A stretch of 64,000 nucleotides of DNA from Physcomitrium patens (taxonomy: Eukaryota > Streptophyta > Bryopsida > Funariales > Funariaceae). The notes beneath the pieces were generated by a model. The model was given only the letters and a program-made list of their open reading frames with translations. It was not told the origin of the DNA and made no database searches. This document shows positions 11,901 through 24,919 of the stretch, piece after piece. Numbering within the stretch: the first letter of the stretch is position 1; each line of letters opens with the position of its first letter. A program made the translations under genes and the position numbers. Location of the stretch: assembly GCF_000002425.4 (NCBI RefSeq), contig NC_037266.1, positions 186,001 to 250,000 of the forward strand. The letters run 5' to 3'.

Positions 11901-12852
11901 AATGTAAATACAAACCCTCTTGGCAACATCGAATCTTATCCTGCTCCATAAGAGATTTAAAACATATTATATCAATTTAGATTGATTTTGGCCTTGATGA
12001 ATATATTTCAGAAAAATTGAGAGCTGTCGCTATTACTTGACTTGTTTCTCTTCAGTCAAGTCTTTGTTCTTAATGCCTTCTAAATAATCAATTGTTGCAT
12101 GTAATGACTTGAGCATTAAATTGTTTCAAAGATTCTACTTTTGACATTGTTAATAACAAATCTTTGAGTCTATTCTTCAATCTATATAGAAATTGATTGA
12201 TAAGTGTTTTGTCATTCTAATCCATGTTGTAAGCAAGATTTTAGAATTTAGCAACCTATGTGGTGGCCAATTATGATCCTTGTCATAAAAATAAGAGATT
12301 GCTTTGCGCTACTTGTTTTTTATCACTTTCTCCGAATGTGGCCGTAAACACTTCTAAGGATGAATTTAAATCATAAAAAAGTTATGAATCTTTTTTTATC
12401 AAAGGTACAAATCAAGAAAGAGCACTTCTAGATAGAAGTGCATGTATGAACTCGATTTGAGTAAATCCATTGAAGTATTGGAAAGGGTACAACTTTAGAT
12501 AGAGCTTAACTTGTTCCAAAAATCCTCAAAATTTTGATCTTGTTCCATCAACTTTCTTAGGCATATTGATCCTTCTCCCCACCATACTTATAGAAGCAAA
12601 TTTTCTTGGATTTAGTTGTGAGGTTGATCTGCTTACTTCCTTCAACTACACAACTTTTTGCTGTAGTCTCTAGACTTCTTCTGTAGGCATAGATATAGTG
12701 TCTCCATAATTCACTTTAGAAATACGTGAGATTTTTTCTCTTAAATTGTTGAAAAACTCGTGAAGATTTTCAATAGATGCAAATCTATTCTCACTTCTGC
12801 TAAGAGTAGCATTTATAAATTTTCTTTTCATATATAATTCAAACAAATTCAA
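11901..12852 (-). pseudogene. Chromovirus D3 gag, N-terminal and central part
   Basis: On the minus strand this aligns with the D1 gag at 62596-63500. The blocks around the D1 KFDGTRSKF motif (D3 minus strand near 12535), the central capsid, and the FKPL...EQ...CQEG...CG run before the zinc knuckle (near 11930) all correspond. A TGA at 12526-12528 falls in the same codon as the D1 in-frame TGA at 62857. Several other stops and small indels are present. Its role in the element is the particle coat. Expression is impossible in this state. Confidence 0.65.
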
Positions 12853-13049
12853 AAAGTTAAATTAGAGGAGGATAATCCGCAACTTCTAATAAAAAATTCT
12901 ACAAAGAGGGATAATCTACTTTCTTTAAAGAAAAGATCAATATTAAAAAATAAGATTTTTTTGTTTAAAGATAGATAGTCTGCAACCTTCAAAATACAAC
13001 AATAGAAGTGAGGTATTCTATTCACTTCTAAAACAAGATAGAAAAAGTA

Positions 13050-13506
13050 TGTTAGCAGTCTTGTTCAACTGTCAAGGACATGAATCTTGAGGAAAGAAAA
13101 TCCTTAATACACTCTTCTATCACTAAGAGGAACTAAAAAGTCACTCAAAGATATTACAATATTGAATAAGAATGCTTATTACAAAAAATAAGAAGACTAG
13201 AAAGTCTTGAAACAAGACTAAGGACTAGAAAGGCATTGACAAGACTAAAGAAGGCTTCCCTCTTGCCTCTATATATACTTTGTAATTAGGAGCTACATAG
13301 CGATGTCCTATAGAACTTCCAAAATGTGTTGACTTTATTAGTCACATGTCTTAACTTGCAAGCCAAATTATCTATATATACACCATATAATTAGTTTATT
13401 CTATAAGCAACTACATGGAGCTAACTTTTTCTATAAGTTACCATTAGGTGGTTAATTTTTTGGCCAAATTTCTAACTAATACATACAACTAAAGTCAAAA
13501 GTCTGT
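13050..13506 (-). mobile_element. Chromovirus D3 5' LTR, left part
   Basis: On the minus strand this matches the D1 LTR (61854-62405) from its middle to its end. It includes the promoter region with an inverted TATATATAG-type box near 13272 and the end ...TAACA at 13050. It stops abruptly at 13506, exactly where the B LTR starts. The missing 113 bp are found at 32541-32653, giving a reconstructed length of about 570 bp against 552 bp for D1. Confidence 0.75.
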
Positions 13507-14821
13507 TGTCAAATTGTGACAAGATTATATGGTAAAAATATAACTAAAAATAATTTTTTTAATTAACACTCCTTTATATTCATTCAATAAGAATTAAATG
13601 TATTTTAATAGGGATTTTATGAAAGCCTCTTAGCCTATTTTCTTGTCTTAATAGCAAATAAATATAAAATAACTAGTATTTTTACTTTCTACGATATAGA
13701 AACTCTTTTACTACCTTAGAAAGGCCATAAATTGATAAAATCAGATTAGAAGAGATAAATAATTAGTATAGTTGATACTAAGATTAAGTTGAGGATAGGA
13801 TTGGATTAAAAAAATCCTTAGGATAGATTAGATTGATACTCGGGAGTCGACTATTTGTGAGACAAGATTAAAATCAGACCTTTGGCCATTAAAATGATTG
13901 CCTAGGACAAAATAGGGTTTTATTCAAATATCAAAGATTAGAATTTGAAAGCTAGCTTAGAGCTTATTCTAAAGATATAAGGTTGGTTTTGGTTGAATTT
14001 GGAGAGAATTAGCAATTGTTGTTGGAAGTCAAGTTTTGTATTGGCAACTTGGGATTTATGCAATGAAATTAAGGCTAGCACTCTTAGCTAGTGTATAAAA
14101 TTGGTTTCACATCTATAGTTCAAATTTTGATAGTGCTTGGATAATTAGGTGTTTTAAATGTATGTGAAATTTTATAGTAATCCAATAATGAAATTGAGAG
14201 GTATTTGGGTTTTGATACAATTACATATGAGAAGTTGGAAGTTTGGAATTAGATAGGATTTTTGTGATATCTGGAGATCTATCAATCAGATCAAGGTGAA
14301 ATTTGGCATAGTATTGAAAGACTTGAAGATCAAGTTGCAAACCAATTTTGAGCCAAAGTTAATAGTTGAAGAAGGAAAAATCACTGCTTGAATTTTTTCT
14401 TCACCTTTCAATTGGCAGTTTAGTGACATTAGTACAATTTTTGGATGATTTCTCACAATCTATAAGATGGATTGGACTGAAAATTATTGAACATTTGAAA
14501 GATTGACATTGAAAATTACATGCAAAATTTCACATAAAGTGGATAGGTAGATTAGAAGTTACAAATTGTCAAAGCTCGCTGATTAAAATTAGGGCTTACA
14601 AGAAAAATCTAAATTGCTTAAATATGAAAGTAATGAGGTAATTGAGGTTTATGTATCAAGGAGGCTACTAAGAAGAATGTTTTTTAGCACTTTTGAATCA
14701 AAATTTGGATTATATTCTTCTCATATGGATGAAACCTATTAAGATTTCTTACATGTTTATAAAACACAACCTTATCTTTCACAACTAGGTACCCAATGCA
14801 TTTTCAAGCAAGACAATATGT
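13507..14821 (+). mobile_element. 5' LTR of gypsy element B
   Basis: About 1.3 kb that aligns throughout with 31212-32540 in the same orientation. It starts TGTCAAATT where the partner starts TGTCATATT. The right end near 14821 is fixed only by loss of similarity. The five bases before it (TCTGT) pair with TCTAT after the right LTR, a probable target-site duplication with one transition. Confidence 0.75.
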
Positions 14822-17105
14822 TGTTGGGGTAGAGAGAATTTGCCTCAAAAAAGCGCTGGGCTTCTGGCTACTACTAAATGCTCAATCAAGTTTAAGATTA
14901 TAAAGTACCAAGTTTATATATATAATATTTTTTCTTTTAAGGCAATTACATCAATACACAAACCTAAGTACCAAGAAAACACCCAAATGTATGATAAAGT
15001 ATCTCAAAACCTTATATATCCTTATGAGAAATATTTCTTGTATTTCAACAGCTCAAAATTCATGATTGGATTGTCCAAACAACCTAAAATCTTACATGAA
15101 ATACTAAAATTCTTTCAAAAACTACCACAAAATAATTCAATTTCAAATTCATTACGGATCTTGAGATATCACCAAAATCCTAACAGTAGCTTTAAATCCT
15201 AGCTTACATACACTTGCGTGCTATTTTCTTTATATCTCACAAAATAAGTATTCAAATACCATGAAACATTGATCTATAGCTTTTTAACTTAATAACTCAT
15301 ATTTACAAAATATTTGAGCTAAAAATTCATCTAGAAACTTAAGATATGGATCCAACCATTACTATCAACAAAATGACTCGCTTACTGCCTCTAAATTACA
15401 TGTGTTGTCTTCAATTCCCTATAACTCCTTAATCTAAACTTGGAATTTGTAAAATAGTATATATAAAGTGTAGCCAAGAAAGTGTTCTCTCCAATTCCAA
15501 TTGCTAATCTTTTGTTGCTCTCTGTATGCATATGTTATGCTACAAAGAGTGACAGTAGATACAAATTTGACACCTTAACTTTGAACACCTATATCTCCTT
15601 CAAAAAAACTCGAAATCATACAAATTCTTCACCCAAATTATATTAAAAACCCTTAACTTGCTGACTTTAGCCTCCAAAGCTCGAATGAAATCCCAAAAAA
15701 AACCCTAATCTCAAATAAGGCCTCAGGCAGCCTCCTTGAAGCCCATTGGGCATGGCCTTTGACCAATAGGAATGAAGATCTCCATTCCTTGCCTTCATCC
15801 AACCATGCCTTACTTTCATCCCTCTCAATAAGCCTCCTAATAGTTTAGACTTTCATCTTTAAATTCCAACCTTCTCTTAAGCTATATACTAAATATCTAA
15901 ATCTTACATAATATAAATACTATAATCAAAATAGATAAATCTCCAAATAAATTTTCTTATATCAATTCTCTTTAAATTTATTTATTAACCATTCTAATCT
16001 ACACCAAGACTTACAAATATATTATATGTCTTAATTAATTTTTACATACTATAAGCAATTACAGTACAATAATGTAATATGACATAAGTGGTGAACTTGA
16101 CGTAAAAGTTTGGGGTAGAAGATATTAGATCGTATTTGTTGTTATTTAAAATTGATGGCACAAGAAGGCAAGTAGGTTGAATTTGGTGTGTTTGATGGAG
16201 CTTTGGATGGAGCTGTAAGTGGATCTTCAAGTAAAACTACAAGTGGATTTTCTACTACTGAACAAGGTATAAAAAAATGGATAATTTTTTTTTGATAATA
16301 TTTATTGCTGTCATGGATTGTTAAGAAATATTATATTTGAAAGAAGAACTTAATTTTTATTAAGGTTTTGAAATAATTATTATTTTTTTAATATTAAAGA
16401 TAGATATAATTTTTTTATTAGCTTTTTATCTTCAAATTGATGAAAAAATAAAATAAGTAAACTTTGAAATTAAGTGTTTGATCAAATTTAAACTTGTAGC
16501 ACACATTTGACACAAAAATAATTATAATCTCACAAATTTTCAATCTTAGATCTACTACAAATCTAACTAAATGCTCCAAAGTATAATTTTTTTTATTTCT
16601 CAAAAATCATAATTACTCTAAAACAACCTTAACTTTGTAAAGCTCTTATAAAGTCATTACAAATTCAAATTATTCAAAACTAATATGTAAAGAATCTTTT
16701 TTCATTCTTCTTTCAAATCTTGATCTTCAATCAACCAAAGAACTTTTGATTTGCCATAAAGATATAATTTTGTACCTTTAAAAATTGGTTTTAATATAGA
16801 TTCATAATTGGTCCTTTTTAAATATCAGCATATGATTTTTTAAGTAATTTATGTCAAAAGAAATTATTTACTTCTACCTTAAGATGACCATGATATTTTT
16901 TTTTCTATTCTACTTTATTTTGTCTTATTTATGGCACTAAAAATAAGTAGAAGCTTAGTTTATTAAAAAAAAATATTAATATTTATTAATTTTACTACCT
17001 CATTGACTATTATCTATATTTTAAAAGTGATTTTTTATAATATTTTTGATTAAAATATTCTATAATATAATTTTTTTTTCTTTCACATAATAGATGTATT
17101 ATATT
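14822..17105. other. AT-rich DNA without recognised genes, inside element B
   Basis: The stretch begins TGTTGGGG, a typical LTR start, directly at the end of the B LTR, so a further nested insertion may begin here. A TATA-like run occurs at about 15452-15462. The longest open frame (14840-15202) has low-complexity, intron-like composition and no recognisable motif. Nothing else was identified. Confidence 0.4.
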
Positions 17106-17315
17106 ATAAAAAGGTCTTATGGCCAACTTGTATCACAAGTCATCGACATGTATAATACATAGCCAATTTATTGGCTAAATTTTCAACCTACCATTTGACT
17201 ATAAATATGTATTAAGTCAAATCTACATCTATAAAGCTTTTAAGATGTTATTCTATAAGTTATTATCAAATATACATACTTTTTCTTATTTCTATTTAAT
17301 TCCTTCAATTTTAGT
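17106..17315 (-). mobile_element. D-family LTR fragment
   Basis: On the minus strand this resembles the U3 part of the D LTR. The order of short blocks (CTATAAAGCTT, AAGTCAAAT, ATTTTCAACC, GCCAA) matches the D3 LTR halves and the D2 LTR. Only part of the LTR is present and divergence is high. Confidence 0.5.
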
Positions 17316-18289
17316 AAGTATGTATGTTTGTATAACTTAAATAGATTGTAGTAGTGGAAATTGGAACTTGAAGTATTAATGAGGATTTTTAAGATTTATA
17401 ATAAATTATCTGTTATATTGTGATAAAATTTTATATATAATTTCAAAAATTAGATTTTTATAATTATAATTTTTTTTAAAAGAAATAGAATAGAGAATTA
17501 AGAGATATTGATGCCAAAACATTGGCATGAAGATTTGAGAAGAAGATCAACCAACATCCAAGCGGATTAAGAGGATTATTGCTTATTTGATAAGTTCAAT
17601 CATTTTAAAATTATTTGTGATTAATATTAATTAGATAATTAAAAGTAAGAAAATTTTAAATTAAAATAAATAATAATAATAATAATAATAATAATAAAGA
17701 TTTTAATTTTTTATAAGATTTAATAGGCTTTGATTAAGATTTTATTAGGATTTCATAAATATTTGATTACATTTTCATTCAAGTTAAGATTTAGAGTTTA
17801 GAATTTGATTAGGATTTAAGATTTAAAGATTAATTAGGATTAAAATTTATGATTTAAAATTTAACTAGGATTTAGAATTCAAGATTTGGTTAAAACTTGG
17901 TTAAAAATTGATTAAGATTTTATTAAGATTTAGTTAGGATTCAATTAGAAGTTGAAGAAAATTTGAATATGATTTAATTAGATTTTAGTAGATACTATTT
18001 TGAAATTTAATTAAAATTTAATTAAAATTTAATTAAAATATATTAAAGATTATTTTAAAATTATTTTAAAATTATTTTAAAATTAATTAGATCATATTAA
18101 AATTTATTTAGGATTTTTTTAGATTTGATAAGATATACTTAAAATAATTGTAAGCTTACTTGAGTTGTTTAAGGATGCCAAATGGTGTTTCAAAATACCT
18201 TATGAATTATTTTGGTTTATAAATTAAACTTTAAGGTAAATCCAAACTCTTCCACAATCAAATATCCAATGCATTTATATGAGATTTCA
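17316..18289. repeat. Low-complexity AT tract with an AAT microsatellite
   Basis: A run of AAT triplets lies at about 17668-17697. From 17700 to 18130 the sequence is made of degenerate short units around GATTTAGGATT and TTTAATTAAAA. It is non-coding and probably derives from slippage. Confidence 0.6.
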
Positions 18290-18428
18290 CATAACACAAT
18301 AATGCATTTGTAGGAAATTTGTCTTGTAAGTTAGATATATATTCGAGGCCCTATAAAACATTGCTAAGTAGCTCTTAGTTTGATAGTATATATAGAGTTA
18401 AGAGTGAAGCCTTCTTCACTCTTGCCAA

Positions 18429-18460
<32 letters not shown>

Positions 18461-18600
18461 TCTCTACCATTATTTTAAGAGTCTCTAGTCTTCTTTTATT
18501 TAGTAATAGCCATTCTATTTCTTATAATATAATTTTTTAAAATAAATATCTACTCTTTTTTAGTGACATAAGAATGTATCAATTTTTTAGATTTTTTTAA
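18290..18600 (+). mobile_element. D-family LTR fragment with TATA box
   Basis: This plus-strand copy matches the D1 LTR from about 62095 to 62400: the CTATA(A/G)AACATTGC block, the GTATATATAGAG promoter box (about 18387), and AGTGAAGCCTTCTTCACTC. It also carries a T-run of about 30 bases at 18429. No internal region follows. Confidence 0.6.
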
Positions 18601-18718
18601 CATAATATTAATATCTAAATCATGTTAGTTTATTAAAATATAAACTTATATAAAAATATTTTACTAAGTCTAATGTAGATACAAGGATATTTTAACAATC
18701 CAAAAATATAAGAATATT

Positions 18719-18724
<6 letters not shown>

Positions 18725-18757
<33 letters not shown>
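18725..18757. repeat. (AT)n microsatellite
   Basis: An uninterrupted alternating AT run of about 33 bases. Similar long AT runs occur at about 21197, 27043, 32967-33030, 33597, 34098, 38810, 40350 and 45352. Confidence 0.9.
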
Positions 18758-18758
<1 letters not shown>

Positions 18759-18879
18759 CCAATAATGCTTATATAAACAATAATATATTTTAAAAAATTA
18801 ATATTAATTTTTTAAAACGTATTGCTTGATTTGCAAATTTAAAAAAAAAATATAAACCTAATTTTTGTGTTTCTGATAC

Positions 18880-21800
18880 AATCACAGTCGTCAACATGCT
18901 TAGAGAATTCTCCCTGGTGTATCTCAATATGATGCCTCTGCACACTAGCACGCAAAATGGATATTTATTTAGCTCATTATCAAATTTTTGTGTTCTTCGA
19001 GGTGTTTGTTTACGAACTAGTTAATTGTTGGATACTTCTGTGCAAAAACATTTGATCTGCAGTTGTGTCGTTTCACGTAAGTCTTTAGTATCTCCACTAT
19101 CGAAGTCTGAAATCTCATTTATCTCTACGAGACTCTCTTGTCTGAATAATCAGTGCTCCACTTGACGACGTTGCATTGCAATGTGACACTCCAAAACATT
19201 AAAAAACCGAGAGCTTTGCATGAAAACTTAAAATTGGAGCACTTTTGTCTCACAAGTTACAAAATAGGGAGACATAGAACGGTGTCCACATTTCAGAAAA
19301 ATCCAGTTTGTTATACACATTAGCAAGTCCAAACAACCATTCACCGTTTAGCACCCGCAATTCTGTATGTATGTATGTATGTATATGTGTATGTATGCGT
19401 GTGTTTACTCAGTGCACGGCGTTTTCAATTGCGGGCACCTCAATTTTTGGGTTTGATCATATTTAATTACAAAAAGCTTGTGAACAAATGAAATGGTAGT
19501 GGAGGTTTGCTTCGAAGCGAGCCTTTCCCAAACCAATCTCAGCGTACTTATTTTCCTACTGTCTTGAAGGTTGTACGTGAGATTAGAGGCTGTTCACGCA
19601 GATGTGAGCACACATCAGCACGTAAAAAAATTGAACCCTACAAAGTTCTGAAGTAATGTGTGGTGGAAGTCTCTCCTTTGGACCGTGTTAGGTAACGGTT
19701 ATGTTCAACGAAGGACCGACAACCCCACATTTATCAAAGTCAAGAGTGACACAGACCACAAGCTGTGTTCAGTTGAACTGTCGCTTGCAATCGCACGAGA
19801 TAAAACGCCTCGCTATGCGTCACTTTGCTTTGCTTAAACAGAACTTAAAGATTCACAGGGTCACGTAATTTGGCATGTGGGTGTGATGTGGGAAAGTGTA
19901 AATTCACTCGGCGCGAGAACGTGAAACTCTATACACAGGCTAGTGAAAAATCTGATCATTGTATACATGGTGCCGGTCTGGTGAAGCCATGGATTCATGC
20001 ACACCGAAATGACTGACCTCCGGTTTCAGAACAGTTGATTGATACATATGTGAATTGGAAAACTGTTCAATGATCATGTCTAACTGGTTATCTTCATGCT
20101 GCTGCCCCAGAACGACCGACGATTTGTTATGATATTTCACCAAGAGAACTTATTTAGTATCCCAGAGCACACCATTCTCTACCCATTTCGAAAACCTCAA
20201 ACTGCCCTTAAATCACGCTGCAATCACAAGTCATTCAAAACCTAGCTCCGACGGCTTTTAATCCCAGGACGTGTGAACAAGGTCTCACCCTTTACAATAA
20301 ATCGAGAGACTGTCATAATTTAATTCAGCCTCTCGTACCAATTTGCATTACAGGCCGACGTCCCTGCTAAGCAGTAACAAACTCATTACGGAGTAGTACC
20401 CCATTTTGGTGAATAAACGGCCACTGAAGGTCAGTTCAAAGACCAAAAGCCCTTAAAGTCTACGTGCGCAGAGAACATTGTGTTATACCAGACCCAAGCA
20501 ACTACCAAGGAAACATGTCGGAATCAGTCTCTAAGCTGCGGTCGCTCCAGCTATCGCTGCCAGCTAGGCTTCAAGTTGAATGTGTAAATATAGAATGTTT
20601 CACGTTGCACTGCATCCGCCAGCATGGTAGATGGGCTGTCAGCAGGAACAGATTCTATTAACTTAGACTAGTTCGTTGTTTCGTAGAATACGGCACACAA
20701 GTTTTGCACAGCTCGTTATGAGCACAGGCTTCAGCGCCGGCGCACAAATCAGCATTGGCCATGGAAACCACGAGCTCTCTGCTCCTTGTCCGCTTGAAGA
20801 CACAATCAGACAGTAGATTCTTCCTTCTCTTCAACCTCTAAAAAACCTAGTAAGTTGAATTTTGCAATCTATAAATTGTTCTTACATGTTTAGAAAGGAT
20901 GAAGACGACCAGATGATTTATATATAATTGACCAAATATGGAAAAAAATGGGAAATTGAAATATAATAGTTGGCGCTTTTACGGAATGATAAATTTACTG
21001 CAAGCACAGATTTATCACGTGACTACAGAGCAAGCAATAAAAACAATTTAACAATTTCAAAACCAAAAATTCAAAACCAAGTGTAGATAACTGTTATCTA
21101 GTATGCCCTGATTCTGATCCAATAACGTAAAACTTAATTTAGAAATAATATTTTTGAAGAAATTTAGGCTATAGAAATATATTTGGTCCAAGAATATATA
21201 TATATATATATATATATACTCATTTTTAAAATTATTCTTTAGTGGAGTAAAAGCAATGAAATCGAAATGGGTATTTAGTTAGTTTTGGGTGGATTTTTGA
21301 ATTCTTTTGGCCTCCAAGAAGGCTGATTCCACATTCCAATCTCACAGATAATTACCTAAAAACCCCTGCAACATCTTATTATAAAATCTGTTGTTTGATA
21401 TTGAAAATAACTTTAGTCACATTTTTGACTCAGCTGTTGACCGTACTGTCTGCATCTAATGAATAATGTATGAATATTCAAATATTCGTACATTTTATTC
21501 TTATCATTCGCCATATTGTGGAGTATTAATCAAAGTATGAATATTACAATATTTTCCCAACTCCATGGCCGCCGTTGTTGTTGACACCTGACTTAGTTGG
21601 GCCGGATTAAATTCTCTAGTTTCCATCATATATGACATGTCCTACGTTCCCTTTTCAATGAGACGATATTTTGCAATATTATGAATGCCATGAAAAGCCA
21701 CACAGTTCACGGTCTGGATATAATGACCCATTTGAATTTCCTTGATATTGGTACATTCCAAGCCTCCCATCACGGGTGAAATGTTTTCACAACAGCTACC

Positions 21801-21990
21801 ACTCCATTTCAATCACTAATTCCTTCTCGTGCTCCCCTCAAAACCAGCTTCATCACTGAAACATTAATCACGTTTTTCTACTATTTACCATGAATAAAAC
21901 TAGAAACTCTTAATCTGATTAAGGACAGGGAGGGTAAGTTCACACAACAGCAAGATTGGAAAAACACACAGCCAATATTTCCTAGACAAC
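18880..21990. other. GC-richer island, gene-space character, no assigned gene
   Basis: Base composition changes sharply from the surrounding retroelement DNA. No retroelement motif is visible. A TGTA/TATG microsatellite lies at 19366-19400. On the minus strand a frame without ATG (20149-19940) ends in a plausible protein terminus containing HEDNQLDMIIEQF and a TAG stop. It could be the last exon of an unknown gene read leftward, but no homology was recognised. The rest looks like intergenic or UTR sequence. Confidence 0.35.
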
Positions 21991-22887
21991 TCTTGTCCTT
22001 GTTCGGAAGGCTCGTGCGGAAGTTTGGATGCGTCCCCTGGTGGAAAAGCCCATTCCGAGCGGATTGGCATCTATCTAGAGCCATGACGAAATCTCCAACT
22101 CTGAACGACAGCGGTCGTCGAGGCGCCGTCGATCACATGATCACACGGCCCAAGTCTCTCGAACAGACGGAAACAGGAACCTGCCAGCTCTCGATCTCGC
22201 ATGACGTGAAGCTCGCGATCCACACGCTGATCAGTGGGAAAAAAAAAAGAAAAAAAAAAAAGAAAAAAGAAAGAAGCACCAAACCTCTATCACGCAGCAG
22301 CAGCAGTAGCAGTCAGAGAGACATGTGCACAAGCAACCAGGGCGACTGACCTAGCAATCTTCGAGAAACCGCAAGGAGGGATCCAACCATTCGCCACACA
22401 ACCCGAAAGAGACATGCAGGTCGGTGGCTTCCCGCGTGCGGGCCGATCGACGAGCTCGCAGTCCCAGCGCCCGTAGGTCGGATCGAGACACCTCTCCAGT
22501 CACGAAACCCACAAGATCAGTAATAGAAAAAATAAACAACAACAACAACACTGCATCCTGGGTGCGGCGAACCCAGCTCCACTCACCTGCTTCACCAGTA
22601 TTCTAATCAGCATCCGCATCTAATTCAGATCTTGGCTCCGATTAGCAATCTTCCTAGTATCAGAGAATCCTGTTATCTGAACCTTCACATTGCACTGCAT
22701 TGACACCGGCGACGGTGGACTCCGGCTGCGATGTCTAGATTCCGCCATGAAGCAGTCAAGGCTCGAAGGCTGTGAGCTGTGGAATCTGGATCCATTCACT
22801 ACTGCCACAGTCTCCGGTGTGAAGCATTTCTCGGTGCTCGTTGCTGTAGACACACTTTGTTTAACCTTTATTTTGTTTTGTAGTTAA
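21991..22887 (-). other. Candidate spliced exons of an unknown minus-strand gene
   Basis: On the minus strand a canonical donor, GCAG|GTGAGT, lies at 22590-22581. A long polypyrimidine run (22272-22231) then leads to a CAG acceptor ending at about 22227. Upstream of the donor, an ATG opens a short frame (MAESRHRSRSPPSPVS) that ends before the splice. Downstream of the acceptor, an ATG at 22084 opens a 67-codon frame. Neither is recognisable, so they may be UTR exons, small upstream frames or decayed gene parts. GC content, CAG and CAA runs and the splice signals fit a plant gene 5' region. Function is unknown. Confidence 0.3.
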
Positions 22888-23340
22888 GCTTTTAATGAGC
22901 ATCTTGAAAGTGGTCTTATAACCAGATCCCAGTCAAACCTTCATTCAAGTTTCTGTCTTCTTTTTTTAACCTCCTCCTTTTTCTGTGCATTTTAAATCAA
23001 GTTGTGGAGGAATATTGATAAATACTGGGAATGTAGACCACCGTTATGAATGAATAATATGTGGCTGTTGAGTAGCTGTGGCGAATAAGTATGTGTTATT
23101 TTCCAATTGTCTCAGTTATTGTGCATGGGTTGTTGGGTCTGGTGGTAGTGTTCAATACAGCAAATACAAGCATGCTAGTAATTTTTTGTACTACAGTATT
23201 TGTGTTATTTGAGTGAATGTTAGCTAACATAAGTTTTTAATTTTCAGACTTTATCAAATGGAAGTTTGAGGCAGAAATACATTTGTATTATTTATTCTTC
23301 AACATTTTGTATAGAAATTCAATTACTTAATACATATCAC
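22888..23340. other. Transition zone into element B internal region
   Basis: No gene or repeat was recognised. Composition falls back to AT-rich. Element B gag coding can be followed only from about 23340, so the right boundary of the foreign DNA inside B lies somewhere here. Confidence 0.4.
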
Positions 23341-23367
23341 TAATCATATTCGGATATATATATTTGA

Positions 23368-24164
23368 TTGAAAAGAAAACGTTTCAATCTAGAAAAGAGA
23401 ATGTTTCAATCAAAAATATTTCAAGCATTTATATTATTTATGCAATTGCAACAAGGCAATGTTCACAAAGAGGTTTTCACAACTAAAGAATTACAAGCGC
23501 TGGTTAAGAAGATTGACCAATTTGATGGGAGAGATATTTCTAAGTATTTAAGATGTTATATATGAGAAATGGAATAAAATTGGGTTTTTGAAAAGAAGAT
23601 GATTGAACTATTTGGGCTTGCCACAATACCAGAAATAAGAGAATATGTTTCATCAATTGTGAAGCATTATGGAAATTCATGGAAGACATTTAACACATGC
23701 ATTAAAAGTCAAATATTTCTTAGAGGACACCGATTGTCTTACTAAGAAATTATTTCTAGAATGGATTGAGCAGCATAATAAGAATTTACAAGTAATATAG
23801 CTATTAAGAAAATTTGAGAGACAGTATTCTTAATTGTCAAAGATGAAAAAATTGACATTGGAGCCAAACAAGGTTAAATTATTTCTTGAAGCTACTAATA
23901 GAGAATTATAAGAAAAATTGGAGTTGCTTCTTGAAGACAAAGAAGAAGATAAAGGATTGACAACAAAGTGAAAAAATATTGAAGATGCAGTAGGATTACT
24001 TGCAAAAAGAGAAAAGATGAAGGATAGGATTAATATTCCAAGGGTAGTATAAGCAGCTAAAATTCAAGTGCATACAACACTACCAACAATATCTACTATT
24101 CAACCTCCAACATCTTTAATATAAAAAGAAGATATTAAAATTGAAGAAATTATATGTGAAATAT
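23368..24164 (+). pseudogene. Element B gag, first part
   Basis: The frame at 23368-23565 has no ATG-certain start. It contains the block TKELQALVKKIDQFDGRDISKYLRCY, a capsid-like motif of a gypsy family I associate with mosses and fungi. It can be followed through stops to about 24160 (MIELFGLATIPEIREYV, then a QYS and LTLEPNK-like segment). Stops replace Arg, Gln and Trp codons. The gag is interrupted at 24170 by a solo LTR and resumes at 24920. The family assignment is from memory of motif style, not a search. Confidence 0.6.
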
Positions 24165-24169
24165 AGGAT

Positions 24170-24914
24170 TATAGAATAGATATTAGTTTGTTTCTGTAAG
24201 ATATTGATAAAATAGACTAATAATCTATAGAATAGTCAGTTCAAGAGGACAGATGGTTAACTTACTTATTAAAAGTGGTTAATTACAAGATTATGGTTAG
24301 AATCTGAAAATAGAGAGTAAGTATATAGGAGTTGTAGAAGTTAGTCTGAGAGCCAGACTATGATAGTCATGAGTCGGGATAAGCTTGGTGCTACCTTTTT
24401 GTTTCTTTGTTTCTTTGTTATTGAAAAAGAATGAATAGTTTCTGAATATTGAGAAGTGAGTGTGTGGAATAAATCAGAGATTGATTTATGAGTTATTGAT
24501 TATGTAATTGGAGCACTAAGTGATTGAATTATATGAGGAGTTATTAGAAGATTATGATTATTTTTTATTGAGAGCTACATGTGTTTCGACAAAAAAAGTC
24601 TGTGATTACAAAAACTATGTGAATTTAGATTGGTTAGAGTAAAGTCTATTATTTCTGATTTTAGATGAAATTATTGTATTTTGAGCAGTCTTTTGAGAGT
24701 GCAAGGTTGCACACTATTATTATCAATTGATAAAGGAGTATTGTTACTGGGAGAAAGTATTGTAGTGTTTCTTGGTGTTTTAGTGGTTCGGAATATGGTT
24801 AATTGAGTGTCCCTAAGAAGTGAAACTCATGCACTTAGTCTTTCTCTATGTTCAAATTTTCCTATACAGATTTATTCTGAAAGGAATTGTAAAATAAGTA
24901 AAACTATAATCACA
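24170..24914 (+). mobile_element. Solo LTR of the A/C family
   Basis: This aligns end to end with the element C 5' LTR (48368-49107). It starts TATAGAATAG (TG changed to TA) and ends AATCACA. It is flanked by a perfect 5 bp target duplication, AGGAT at 24165-24169 and 24915-24919. No internal region follows, so it formed by recombination between the two LTRs of a full element that had inserted into element B. Confidence 0.9.
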
Positions 24915-24919
24915 AGGAT

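Noticed and set aside
14840-15202. 120-codon plus-strand frame
   Set aside because: AT-rich, no motif, no homologous frame in related repeats. Likely chance.
18880-21990. Several 60-70-codon frames as genes
   Set aside because: Many lack ATG starts, and none shows a family motif or supporting splice structure except the tentative terminus noted.
22234-22476. Frame starting with a poly-Lys run
   Set aside because: It arises from an A/G tract that is better read as a minus-strand polypyrimidine tract.
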